Of a stretch of 64,000 bases of DNA, positions 1 through 8,674 are shown one piece after another (the stretch's first letter is position 1; every line of letters starts with the position of its first letter). A program made the translations under genes and the position numbers. Origin of the DNA: Pseudomonadota bacterium (GTDB lineage: Bacteria; Pseudomonadota; Gammaproteobacteria; Steroidobacterales; Steroidobacteraceae). Where the stretch lies: contig JAFEDS010000014.1 of NCBI GenBank assembly GCA_018241505.1, positions 22,125 to 86,124 of the forward strand, read 5' to 3'. Under the pieces are notes generated by a model. The model was not told where the DNA came from. It worked only from the letters and a program-made list of their open reading frames with translations, and did no database searches.

Positions 1-493
1 TCATGGCCTCCACGCCCGCCTTGGTAGCGGAGTAGATGCCATAGGTCGGCTGCCGCAGACCGACCATGCTCGATGAGAAGTTGATGATGCGCCCGCCGGA
101 ACGCACCCGCTGCGCCGCTTCGCGCAAGCAGTTGAATACACCCTTCAGGTTGACGGCAACGTGCCGATCGAACATCTCGTCAGTTGCGTCCGCAATCCTG
201 GCGAGCTGCATGATGCCGGCATTGTTGACCACGACATCGATACCGCCGTAGGCCGCCGCAGCCGCGTCAAACAGCGCGCGGACCGCCACCGGATCGCTGA
301 CATCGGCGCGCACCGGCAATGCCCTGCCTCCCGCCGACTGAATCCGGCTCGCGAGGCTCTCCGCTTCGCCGGCGCCGCCGGCGAAGTTGATGACAACATT
401 GAATCCGTCCCGGGCCAATCGCTGCGCCACCGCAGCGCCAATACCTCGCGACGCTCCGGTCACAATGGCGGTTCGGTTTTGAGGGGTACTCAT
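1..493 (-). CDS. SDR family NAD(P)-dependent oxidoreductase (3' end outside window)
   Basis: This is a classical short-chain dehydrogenase, a soluble enzyme that oxidises or reduces alcohol/keto groups using NAD(P)H. The first 164 codons are visible, starting from an ATG at 493-491; the C-terminus lies beyond the left edge. The N-terminal Rossmann motif TGASRGIG follows the first beta strand, NNAG sits in the middle, and the YxxxK pair is Y154/K158 in YSATK, preceded by a serine-rich active-site strand. The best family guess is 3-oxoacyl-ACP-reductase-like, but SDR substrates cannot be read from these motifs. It lies downstream of the LysR gene on the same strand with a 107-bp gap, so it could be co-regulated with the LysR/wrbA block. 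Confidence 0.9.
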   Translation of the reverse strand, partial: MSTPQNRTAIVTGASRGIGAAVAQRLARDGFNVVINFAGGAGEAESLASRIQSAGGRALPVRADVSDPVAVRALFDAAAAAYGGIDVVVNNAGIMQLARIADATDEMFDRHVAVNLKGVFNCLREAAQRVRSGGRIINFSSSMVGLRQPTYGIYSATKAGVEAM

Positions 494-600
494 GGTTGTC
501 TCCGGTTGATCGCGGCACTGCGCGGGTGACATTACAACATCCAGGGCCGCCCGGCGGCTTGAACAATTGCCATTGAAACTTTCGCGGCCGCGGGAACGCC

Positions 601-1524
601 TCAGAGGGACATCGCGCCGCGCAGCTTCTCCACCGCAAACTCAATAAATGCCGACACAGCCCGCGGAATGTGGCGCCGGCTCACGCACACCGCGTAAAAG
701 TCCGCGCCGTCACGGCGATATTCCGGCAGCACTCTGACCAACCGGCCCGCCGCCATCTCGGACGCAATGACGGGATGCGGCAGCAGCGCAATACCCAATC
801 CGGCCAGAGCCGCGCGTAACACCGCACGGGCTGTGTTGGCGCGAAAGCGACTCGACACCTCGATTTCGCCCTCACCCGCGGGGCCGATCAAGCGCCAGGT
901 CACGGGACCCGTTCGATTCGACTGCGGCAGACAATCGTGGTCGGCCAATGAAGCGAAGGTTTCCGGCGTACCGCGCGCCGCGAGGTACGCGGGGCTCGCT
1001 ACCAGATCGAATTGAGTGGCCACGATTTTGTGGCCAATGAGATTGTCATCCACGTTGTGAGCCGCCCGCAGCGCAACGTCGATGCCCTCGCCGATCAGAT
1101 CAGCCTTGGCATCGTCCAGCACAAATTCCATTCGCACCCGCGGATGGGCTTCCAGGAACTGCACAATCCACTCAATGGGAAACAGATCAAAGAAGTCCGC
1201 CGGTGCCGCCACGCGCACCACCCCGCTGGCCAGTTGAGTTTCATCGACGGAGGCCTGCCCGGCTTGCGCCAGCTCGGACACCGGCCCCGCGCAACGATCG
1301 AAGAAGGTCCGTCCTGCCGCGGTCAAGGTGAGTTTGCGGGTCGAGCGATGAATGAGCCGGCTGCCGACCTGAGCCTCCAGCTCCTGGATCTTGCGGCTCA
1401 CGGAGTTCGCGGGCATCCCCAAGCGCCGGGCCGCGGCCGCGAAGCTGTTGGCACGCACCACTTCCACGAACAGAAAGACGTGATTGAGGTCGGGCGTGGG
1501 ATTACCCCTATTTTTGGATTTCAT
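601..1524 (-). CDS. LysR family transcriptional regulator
   Basis: A 307-residue LysR-type DNA-binding regulator. The N-terminal winged helix-turn-helix (about residues 12-70) contains the typical run [19 protein letters not shown], followed by the inducer-binding domain to the C-terminus. Length is normal for the family. I chose the ATG at 1524-1522 because the longer frame to 1581 adds residues ahead of the conserved HTH and runs into the divergent intergenic region. It faces wrbA across 78 bp, the classic layout in which a LysR protein controls the divergent gene, here probably a quinone/redox-responsive one. A direct repeat overlaps its own start codon (see 1523-1539), compatible with autoregulation. 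The inducer is unknown. Confidence 0.93.
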   Translation of the reverse strand: MKSKNRGNPTPDLNHVFLFVEVVRANSFAAAARRLGMPANSVSRKIQELEAQVGSRLIHRSTRKLTLTAAGRTFFDRCAGPVSELAQAGQASVDETQLASGVVRVAAPADFFDLFPIEWIVQFLEAHPRVRMEFVLDDAKADLIGEGIDVALRAAHNVDDNLIGHKIVATQFDLVASPAYLAARGTPETFASLADHDCLPQSNRTGPVTWRLIGPAGEGEIEVSSRFRANTARAVLRAALAGLGIALLPHPVIASEMAAGRLVRVLPEYRRDGADFYAVCVSRRHIPRAVSAFIEFAVEKLRGAMSL

Positions 1525-1539
1525 TATGCCTATTATGCC
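1523..1539. promoter_or_regulatory. Direct repeat in LysR/wrbA divergent promoter
   Basis: The octamer ATTATGCC occurs twice with a 9-base period, overlapping the LysR start codon and about 65 bases upstream of the wrbA ATG. It is the most AT-rich part of the 78-bp divergent region. Position and repetition make it a candidate operator or part of a promoter, but it is not a textbook T-N11-A LysR box and no experiment supports it. Confidence 0.35.
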
Positions 1540-1602
1540 GTGTTCTCTAGTAATCGGGACGGGCCTATGCTGCCGTTTCATTCCCGCTCACAAGGAACAG
1601 TC

Positions 1603-2205
1603 ATGGCCCGAGTCCTCGTCCTCTACTACTCGTCGTACGGTCACATCGAAACGATGGCGAACGCAGTCGCTGAAGGCGCGCGCTCCGCCGGTGCCACCGT
1701 GGACATCAAGCGCGTACCCGAAACCGTCCCAGCGGATGTGGCCAAGGCGTCCTACTTCAAGCTCGATCAGAAAGCGCCCATCGCTCTGATCGACGATCTC
1801 GCCAACTACGACGCAATCATCGTGGGCGCGCCCACGCGCTTCGGCCGGATGTGCTCGCAAATGGCGAGCTTCCTGGATCAGGCGGGAGGCTTATGGATGA
1901 AGGGAGTCCTCAACGGCAAAGTGGCCGGCGCGTTCTCCTCGACCGCAACCCAACACGGGGGCCAGGAAACGACACTGTTCTCGATCATCACCAACCTGCT
2001 GCACTTCGGGTTGATTGTGGTCGGCCTGCCTTACAGCTTTCAGGGTCAGATGAAGCTCGACGAGGTCACCGGATGCAGTCCCTACGGGGCCACGACCATC
2101 GCCGGAGGCCAGGGACAGCGCCAGCCGAGCGCAAATGAGCTCGACGGCGCGCGGTTTCAGGGTAAGCTCATTGCGGAGACAGCGACAAAACTATTCCCTG
2201 GTTAA
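1603..2205 (+). CDS. wrbA: NAD(P)H:quinone oxidoreductase, WrbA family
   Basis: A 200-residue flavodoxin-like FMN enzyme that reduces quinones by two electrons, which avoids semiquinone radicals. The N-terminal phosphate-binding loop is [12 protein letters not shown] (about residues 8-19). The family signatures [13 protein letters not shown] and [16 protein letters not shown] are present, as is the [16 protein letters not shown] stretch near the C-terminus. The ATG at 1603 follows an AAGGAACAG ribosome-binding site; upstream in-frame codons overlap the LysR gene on the other strand and are not conserved. It is the first gene of a rightward run of redox and efflux genes and is divergent from a LysR regulator, suggesting induction by quinones or oxidative stress. 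Confidence 0.95.
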   Translation: MARVLVLYYSSYGHIETMANAVAEGARSAGATVDIKRVPETVPADVAKASYFKLDQKAPIALIDDLANYDAIIVGAPTRFGRMCSQMASFLDQAGGLWMKGVLNGKVAGAFSSTATQHGGQETTLFSIITNLLHFGLIVVGLPYSFQGQMKLDEVTGCSPYGATTIAGGQGQRQPSANELDGARFQGKLIAETATKLFPG

Positions 2206-3114
2206 TTGAACCTCCGCGCACCGGCACAGCATCGTTTCGACGGCCTTCTGCTCGCCAGCGCGGGGGCGATTGCTTTCTCCGGCAAGGCCATCATCGTCAA
2301 GTTGGCCTATCGGTACGGCGTCGACGCCGTCACCCTCATCATGTACCGGATGCTGTTCGCGCTTCCGTTCTTCCTCGCCATGGCGTGGTGGGCGGGGCGC
2401 GGCCGGCCCTCGCTCACAGGCGCCGATCTGCGCTTGCTGACAGGACTGGGGTTCAGCGGTTACTACCTCGCGAGCTTTCTCGACTTTCTGGGGCTGCAAT
2501 ACGTCAGTGCCAATCTCGAACGCCTGATCCTGTATCTGAACCCGACCATTGTGCTCGCGATTGGAGCGCTCCGGTTTCATACGCCGGTCACCCGCGGACA
2601 GTGCGTAGCACTTGCAGTGAGTTATCTGGGTGTTTGCGTAGTGTTTGGGCACGACGTGACTGTCGTCGGCCAGCATGTCGTGCTCGGCTCGGCACTCATA
2701 CTCGCAAGCGCGATCAGTTACGCACTTTACCTCGTGTACAGCGGACAAGCCCTCAAACGCCTCGGTGCCATCCGTATCACCGGAGTCGCGTCGAGCATCG
2801 CCTGCGTGCTTTGCATCTTGCAGTTCTTCATCTTGCGACCGCCGGCCGCAATGCTCGTCGCGCCCGAAGTCATCGGCCTGTCCGTCCTCAACGCGACGGT
2901 CTGCACGGTGATGCCTGTCCTGCTGATGATGGTGGCCATCCAGCGAGTGGGAGCCTCCGTGGCGGCTCAGGCGGGGATCATTGGGCCGCTATCGACGATA
3001 TTTCTGAGCGTGCTGATCCTGGGCGAGCCGTTCACTGTGTGGATCGCGGTTGGTACGGTTCTAGTCATCTTCGGAATCTGGCTCCTGGTACGCCGCAAGA
3101 GCCAGATCGGCTAG
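2206..3114 (+). CDS. DMT superfamily (EamA) transporter
   Basis: A 302-residue inner-membrane protein with about ten hydrophobic segments arranged as two EamA repeats of five, the standard drug/metabolite transporter architecture. The second repeat shows the characteristic PVLLMMVAIQRVGAS and ILGEPFTVWIAVGTVL segments. The likely start is the TTG at 2206, directly after the wrbA stop, implying translational coupling; no good Shine-Dalgarno is visible, and no in-frame ATG occurs before the second membrane segment. Substrate unknown: family members export amino acids, metabolites or drugs. Its place between wrbA and a flavin monooxygenase suggests export of a small metabolite or xenobiotic product. 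Confidence 0.88.
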   Translation: MNLRAPAQHRFDGLLLASAGAIAFSGKAIIVKLAYRYGVDAVTLIMYRMLFALPFFLAMAWWAGRGRPSLTGADLRLLTGLGFSGYYLASFLDFLGLQYVSANLERLILYLNPTIVLAIGALRFHTPVTRGQCVALAVSYLGVCVVFGHDVTVVGQHVVLGSALILASAISYALYLVYSGQALKRLGAIRITGVASSIACVLCILQFFILRPPAAMLVAPEVIGLSVLNATVCTVMPVLLMMVAIQRVGASVAAQAGIIGPLSTIFLSVLILGEPFTVWIAVGTVLVIFGIWLLVRRKSQIG

Positions 3115-3144
3115 GATCGTGCATCGGCAACCGGAAGGCACCTC

Positions 3145-4257
3145 ATGGGTCATCGTCAGTCCCCCATTGTCGGTCAGAACAAACTCAAGCTGGGTTTCTT
3201 CTCGCCCAACTGCTCGAGCGGCATGGCGGTCACGAAGGTGGCCGAGCGCTGGCAGAACACCTGGGCGAACAACATCCGGCTGGCGCAGCTCGCCGATGAA
3301 GCCGGAATCGAGTTCCTGCTGCCGATTGCGCGCTGGATCGGCTATGGCGGCGAGACCGACTTCCACGGCAGTGTGCTGGAGACGCTCACGTGGGCAACCG
3401 GGCTGCTTGCTCACACAAAGCGAGTCAATGTGTTCGCGACCGTGCACACGGCGTTCATACACCCGGTCGTCGCGGCCAAACAGCTCGCCACGGCGGACAT
3501 GCTCGGGGCCGGCCGCCTCGGTTTGAACGTCGTCGCCGGTTGGAACAAACCCGAGTACGACGCGTTCGGCGTCGACCTGCCGCAGGAACACACAGCCCGC
3601 TATGCCCTGGCGCAGGAGTGGTTTGATGTCGTTCGCAAGATCTGGAGCCACGAGGGCCCCTTCGACTGGAACGGTCAATTCTACAAACTGAAGGGCGTCT
3701 ACGGCTTTCCCCGGCCATTCGACGGGGTGCCCCCGGTGATGAACGCCGCCGGCTCCCGGGAAGGCCGGCAATTCGCCACCCGCAACGCCGATTTCCTGTT
3801 CTGCATTTCAGTGGATCCGGACAAGTCCCGCCAGGAAGTGATCGACATCCGCGAGCAGGCCAAAAACCAGGGCCGCAACACCGGTGTGTTCACGCTGTGC
3901 CATGTTGTTTGTCGTCCGACGGCCGAGGAGGCGCAGGAGTACCTGCACTGGTACGCCGATGAAAACGCGGACTGGGCCGCTGTGGACAATCTCATGCGGC
4001 TGCAGGGCATGCACGCCCAATCCTTTCCCGCCGAAGCGTTGCAGATGCTGCGCGGACGATTTGCTGCAGGGCATGGAACTCTGCCGCTGATTGGCGATCC
4101 CGATACAATTGCCAGGGAGCTGGCACGCATCTCGGCCGCTGGATTCGCGGGCTGCACACTGTCCTTTGTCGACTACGTGAAGGAGTTTCCGTACTTCCGC
4201 GACGAGGTGCTGCCGCGGTTGGAGCGGATGGGTTTGCGTCATCCGGTCGCGGGTTGA
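3145..4257 (+). CDS. LLM class flavin-dependent monooxygenase
   Basis: A 370-residue bacterial-luciferase-like TIM-barrel enzyme that uses FMNH2 and O2 to oxygenate a small organic substrate. The family segments are clear: an N-terminal FFSPNCSSG strand, the RVNVFATVHTAFIHPVVAAK and RLGLNVVAGWNKPEYDAFG blocks, and MNAAGSREGRQFA, which contributes to flavin phosphate binding. The overall pattern is close to the RutA/dimethyl-sulfone/alkanesulfonate monooxygenase group, though no RutB-G neighbours are present, so pyrimidine degradation is not supported. ATG with GGAAGG upstream. It needs reduced flavin from a partner reductase, which is not encoded beside it. Confidence 0.9.
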   Translation: MGHRQSPIVGQNKLKLGFFSPNCSSGMAVTKVAERWQNTWANNIRLAQLADEAGIEFLLPIARWIGYGGETDFHGSVLETLTWATGLLAHTKRVNVFATVHTAFIHPVVAAKQLATADMLGAGRLGLNVVAGWNKPEYDAFGVDLPQEHTARYALAQEWFDVVRKIWSHEGPFDWNGQFYKLKGVYGFPRPFDGVPPVMNAAGSREGRQFATRNADFLFCISVDPDKSRQEVIDIREQAKNQGRNTGVFTLCHVVCRPTAEEAQEYLHWYADENADWAAVDNLMRLQGMHAQSFPAEALQMLRGRFAAGHGTLPLIGDPDTIARELARISAAGFAGCTLSFVDYVKEFPYFRDEVLPRLERMGLRHPVAG

Positions 4258-4335
4258 CGCCAGCTCGCATCGTTTGCCAGAGTCGGGAATGAGTCGTGCT
4301 CACCGGCACGGCCCGCATTGCGGAGTTCGCGCGGC

Positions 4336-7300
4336 ATGTGGATTGTCAAAGTAGCGCTGCAGCGGCCCTACACGTTCATTGTTCTAGCCATTCTGATCCT
4401 GCTCCTGGGCCTGTTTGCCATCGCGCGAACGGCTGTGGATATCTTTCCAGACATCAAGATTCCTGTAGTTGCCGCAATCTGGCGCTACGAGGGCCTGCAG
4501 CCGAAAGACATGGCCAACCGCATCGTGCTGTCGACCGAGCGCACGGCCCAGACCACCGTCAATAACATCGAGCACACGGAATCACAGTCACTCAACGGCA
4601 TCTCGGTCGTGAAGTACTTCTTCCAGCCGGGCGCCGACGAGGTGCTGTCCTACTCTCAGATCACCGCCATCTCACAAACGACGCTGCGTCAGGTCCCCCC
4701 GGGCACGAACCCGCCGTTCATCCTGGCATACAACGCCTCCAGCGTCCCCATCATCCAGTTAGCGCTGTCGAGCGACCCGCGGTCGAGCGGCGCGCTGTCG
4801 GAAGCGGCCATCTTCGACGCGGCCAACAATTCCATCCGCACCGAGCTGGCCACCATTCCCGGCGCGGCCATTCCCTACCCGTACGGCGGCCGGCAGCGGC
4901 AGGTCCAGGTCGATCTCGATCCGCAGGCGCTGCGCGCCAAGGGGTTGTCGGGTTCGGATGTGGTCGCCGCGATCGCCTCCCAGAACCTGATCATTCCGGC
5001 CGGCACCCAGAAGATCGGCGATATCGAATACTACATCAGCATGAATGCCAGCCCGGAGAAGATCGAGGAAATCAACAATCTGCCGATCACCTCGAAAGAC
5101 GGCAGCGTGGTGTTTGTCCGCGACGTGGCGCACGTGCGCGACGGCTCCTCCCCTCAGACCAACATTGCGCGCATGGAAGGCAAGCGCGCCGCGTTGATGA
5201 CCATTCTCAAGATCGGCAAAGCATCCACCCTGGATGTCATCAACGCCATCAAGACGAAGCTGCCGCACGTTCAGAGTGTCGTGCCCCAGGGGCTGAAGAT
5301 TCAGCCGATTGGCGACCAGTCGGTTTTCGTCAAGGCGTCGATTTCCGCCGTCATTCGCGAAGCCACCATTGCCGCGATGCTGACGGGGCTGATGATCCTG
5401 TTGTTCCTGGGAAGCTGGCGCAGCACCCTCATCATTTTCATTTCCATTCCACTGTCCATTCTCGCATCCATTGCCTGCCTGGCCGCATTGGGCGAGACCA
5501 TCAACATCATGACCCTGGGAGGACTTGCACTTGCGGTCGGCATTCTGGTGGATGACGCCACCGTCACCATTGAAAACATCAACTCCCACCTCGAAGAGGG
5601 TGCGGAAGTGGAAGATGCCATCCTGCAGGGTGCGCACCAGATCGCCCTGCCCGCCCTCGTATCCACTCTCGCCATCTGCATTGTGTTCGTGCCGATGTTC
5701 CTGCTGGCCGGCATCGCCAAATTCCTGTTCATTCCGCTGGCCGAAGCGGTCGTGTTCGCCATGTTGGCCTCGTACCTGCTGTCGCGGACCCTGGTGCCCA
5801 CGCTGTCGAAGTACTGGCTGCAGAAGCACGATGATCACCCGCACGGCAACGGCGGCTTCTTCGAGCGCTGGCAACGGAAATTCGAGAGCGGTTTCGAGCA
5901 ACTGCGCGATCGCTATCACGCCCTGCTCGAGAGGGCCCTGCACGGCGGCTACCGCTTCGCGGGGATTTTCCTCGCCGCCATGATCGGCACCGCCATCCTG
6001 GCATTCCCGTTCTCGAGGTACCTCCCCGGACTCGGCCAGGACTTCTTTCCGGTCGTGGATGCCGGTCAGATCAAGCTGCATCTGCGGGCGCGCACGGGGT
6101 TGCGTATCGAAGAGACGGCAGCGCTGTGCGATCACGTCGAAGCGCTGATCCGCAAAGAGATTCCGGCCGGTGAAATCGAGAGCATTGTCGACAACGTCGG
6201 CCTGCCCTACAGCGGCATCAACCTTTCCTACAGTACCTCGGCGCCCGTCGGGCCGAGCGATGCCGACATCTTCGTGGCCCTGAAACCGGACCATCATCCG
6301 AGCGAAGACTACATACGCAGGCTTCGGGTAGTGCTCGCGAACAACTTCCCCTCCACCAGCTTCGCGTTCCTGCCGGCCGACATTGTCACCCAGACCCTCA
6401 ATTTCGGCCTGCCGAGCCCCATTGATGTGCAGATCTCCGGATTCAACACCGACGCCAACCGTGAAGTCGCCAACCGTCTGCTGCAAAAGCTACGACAGAT
6501 CCCCGGCGCCGTTGACCTGCGGGTGCAACAGGCGTACGACTATCCGACCATCAACGTCGACGTCGACCGCACCAAGGCCCGACAGATGGGACTGACGCAG
6601 GAGAATGTTGCATCCAACATTCTGGTCTCATTGTCCGGCAGTTTCCAGACGACGCCTTCATTCTGGACCGATCCGCGCACCGGCACGCAGTACAACGTCG
6701 CCGCCCAGAGCCCGCAAGCCCAGCTAGAATCCATCAATGCCCTGGCAGCGACGCCGATCACCAGCGGTCCAGGCACCAACAACTCACAACTGCTGGCGAA
6801 CCTCGCGACATTCCGACGCAGCGCCAGCCCCGCGGTGGTGAGCCACTACGATGCGACGCCCGTACTCGATGTCTATGGCGCGGTACAGGGAACCGACCTC
6901 GGTTTCATTTCTACGGAGGTCAACAAGATCGTCGCCGAGGCGGAGAAGACGCTCCCGAAGGGCTCATCTATCACCGTTCGCGGCCAGGTGACAACCATGA
7001 ATGACTCATTCCGCGGCCTGCTGCTCGGCTTGGCCGGCGCCGTGATCCTGGTGTACCTGCTGATAGTCGTCAATTTTCAGTCGTGGCTCGACCCGTTTAT
7101 CATCATCACGGCCCTGCCGGCGGCGCTGGCCGGAATTGTCTGGATGTTGTTCCTGACGGGTACGACGGTCAGCGTTCCAGCGCTCACGGGCGCAATCATG
7201 TGCATGGGTGTTGCGACTGCCAATAGCGTGCTCATGGTCAGCTTTGCGCGCGAACGAATGGACGCCGGCGATGACGCGTTCAAAGCTGCGTCCGCCGCGG

Positions 7301-7536
7301 GCTTCGCGCGCTTCCGCCCGGTTTTGATGACCGCGCTGGCCATGATCATCGGCATGATTCCCATGGCCGCGAGCATCGGAGAGGGCGCGGAGCAGAACGC
7401 GCCCCTCGGCCGCGCTGTGATTGGAGGTCTGGTGTTTGCAACGGTGGCGACATTGTTTTTTGTACCAACGGTGTTCGTGTTGATTCACGGGAGGAAGGGT
7501 GATGAGCGAGAACCAACCCCAGCCCCGGCCCAATAA
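4336..7536 (+). CDS. RND efflux transporter permease (AcrB/HAE1 family)
   Basis: A 1066-residue inner-membrane proton-driven pump subunit of a tripartite efflux system. It has the usual two-fold layout: TM1 near residues 12-30, a large periplasmic domain, TM2-6 from about residue 335, a second periplasmic domain and TM8-12 at the C-terminus. The proton-relay aspartate pair lies in GILVDDATVTIENI, and the IFPDIKIPVV segment after TM1 is typical. ATG at 4336 chosen; a TTG 18 bases upstream is an alternative. The adaptor gene overlaps its last 35 bases. Here the permease precedes the adaptor, opposite to acrAB. Substrate range cannot be read; the upstream oxidoreductases suggest toxic organic compounds. 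Confidence 0.94.
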   Translation: MWIVKVALQRPYTFIVLAILILLLGLFAIARTAVDIFPDIKIPVVAAIWRYEGLQPKDMANRIVLSTERTAQTTVNNIEHTESQSLNGISVVKYFFQPGADEVLSYSQITAISQTTLRQVPPGTNPPFILAYNASSVPIIQLALSSDPRSSGALSEAAIFDAANNSIRTELATIPGAAIPYPYGGRQRQVQVDLDPQALRAKGLSGSDVVAAIASQNLIIPAGTQKIGDIEYYISMNASPEKIEEINNLPITSKDGSVVFVRDVAHVRDGSSPQTNIARMEGKRAALMTILKIGKASTLDVINAIKTKLPHVQSVVPQGLKIQPIGDQSVFVKASISAVIREATIAAMLTGLMILLFLGSWRSTLIIFISIPLSILASIACLAALGETINIMTLGGLALAVGILVDDATVTIENINSHLEEGAEVEDAILQGAHQIALPALVSTLAICIVFVPMFLLAGIAKFLFIPLAEAVVFAMLASYLLSRTLVPTLSKYWLQKHDDHPHGNGGFFERWQRKFESGFEQLRDRYHALLERALHGGYRFAGIFLAAMIGTAILAFPFSRYLPGLGQDFFPVVDAGQIKLHLRARTGLRIEETAALCDHVEALIRKEIPAGEIESIVDNVGLPYSGINLSYSTSAPVGPSDADIFVALKPDHHPSEDYIRRLRVVLANNFPSTSFAFLPADIVTQTLNFGLPSPIDVQISGFNTDANREVANRLLQKLRQIPGAVDLRVQQAYDYPTINVDVDRTKARQMGLTQENVASNILVSLSGSFQTTPSFWTDPRTGTQYNVAAQSPQAQLESINALAATPITSGPGTNNSQLLANLATFRRSASPAVVSHYDATPVLDVYGAVQGTDLGFISTEVNKIVAEAEKTLPKGSSITVRGQVTTMNDSFRGLLLGLAGAVILVYLLIVVNFQSWLDPFIIITALPAALAGIVWMLFLTGTTVSVPALTGAIMCMGVATANSVLMVSFARERMDAGDDAFKAASAAGFARFRPVLMTALAMIIGMIPMAASIGEGAEQNAPLGRAVIGGLVFATVATLFFVPTVFVLIHGRKGDEREPTPAPAQ

Positions 7537-8674
7537 TCACGAGTTCCGTCATCTCGGACGCTACGGGCTGACTCTGCTCGTGGTGGCGGTCGTTCTCGCC
7601 GTCTGGGGCGTGGCGAACCGGGTGCACTCGCGCAACAAACTCGGCGATGAGACCGCCCAGGAAGCCGTACCGGTCGTCATCGTCCGCAAGCCGGATGCCA
7701 GCCCACCATCGGAGCAACTGGTGCTGCCCGGCAACGTGCAGGCTTTTGTGGAGGCGCCCATATTCGCGCGCACGAGCGGTTACCTGCGCACCTGGTACAC
7801 CGATATTGGCGACCCGGTTAAAAAAGGTCAGTTGATGGCGGAAATCGACACGCCCGAGGTCGATGAGCAGCTTCGCCAGGCGCGGGCCGATCTGGCGACC
7901 GCCAAGGCGAACGCCGACCTGGCCCACATCACCGATGTTCGCTGGAAGGGCCTGCTGGCCAACCAGGCGGTCTCCCAACAGGATGCGGACACGCGGGCCG
8001 GACAGGCTGCCGCATCGGGCGCCCAGTTGAATTCCGCCCAGGCCAATGTGGCGCGGCTGGAGGAGTTGGAAGGGTTCAAGCGCATCGTAGCCCCGTTCGA
8101 CGGCGTGGTGACCGCGCGCAATACCGACATCGGCGCCCTCATCGCGGCGGGCCAAACAGCCGGTAACGCCCTGTTCCGGGTTGCCGATACGAAAAAGCTG
8201 CGCATCTACATTGATGTACCGGAACCTTACGCGCCGAAAACCAAGCCGGGGATCGAAGTGGAGCTGGTGTTCAACGAGCACCCCGGCAAACAGTTTCCGG
8301 CCACTCTCGTTCGCACCGCCCGCGCGCTCGATCCGACTCTACGCACACTGCGGGTTGAGCTGCAGGTCGACAACGCCTCGGGTGAGTTGTTTCCAGGTGC
8401 CTACGCGGAAGCGCACTTCAAGATCCCCGGCAACTCCACCTCCGTGCGGGTTCCGGCAACCGCCCTCATTTTCCGCGCCAAGGGACTGCAGATTGCCACG
8501 GTCGGATCGGACCGGAAGGCGCATTTGCGATCCATCATCCAGGGTCGCGACTTCGGTACGTCCATTGAAGTGTTGTCCGGCGTCACCGCCGAGGACCAGG
8601 TGATCATCAATCCGCCGGACTCCCTGAGCGATGGCGGCGCGGTGAAGATTGCCTCGCCCGAGAAGAAGTCGTAG
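7502..8674 (+). CDS. RND efflux periplasmic adaptor (membrane fusion protein)
   Basis: A 390-residue adaptor that bridges the inner-membrane pump and outer-membrane channel in the periplasm. The N-terminal membrane anchor/signal is about residues 18-38. A barrel-sandwich (lipoyl-like) hybrid domain follows, with FARTSGYLRTWYTDIGDPVK and EIDTPEVDEQL, then a short alpha-helical hairpin rich in Ala, the second lipoyl half IVAPFDGVVTARNTDIG, a beta-barrel, and the membrane-proximal domain. The ATG at 7502 sits behind GGAGGAAGG and overlaps the permease gene by 35 bases, so the two are translationally linked. Length is normal for the family. Confidence 0.93.
   Translation: MSENQPQPRPNNHEFRHLGRYGLTLLVVAVVLAVWGVANRVHSRNKLGDETAQEAVPVVIVRKPDASPPSEQLVLPGNVQAFVEAPIFARTSGYLRTWYTDIGDPVKKGQLMAEIDTPEVDEQLRQARADLATAKANADLAHITDVRWKGLLANQAVSQQDADTRAGQAAASGAQLNSAQANVARLEELEGFKRIVAPFDGVVTARNTDIGALIAAGQTAGNALFRVADTKKLRIYIDVPEPYAPKTKPGIEVELVFNEHPGKQFPATLVRTARALDPTLRTLRVELQVDNASGELFPGAYAEAHFKIPGNSTSVRVPATALIFRAKGLQIATVGSDRKAHLRSIIQGRDFGTSIEVLSGVTAEDQVIINPPDSLSDGGAVKIASPEKKS

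Noticed and set aside
3145-4257. RutA of the pyrimidine (Rut) pathway
   Set aside because: The sequence resembles the wider RutA-like LLM group, but none of rutB-G is adjacent.
4759-6486. Long open frame on the minus strand inside the RND permease gene
   Set aside because: The predicted protein is Gln/Arg/Gly/His-rich without any domain, and the plus strand encodes a textbook RND pump. It is a high-GC shadow frame.
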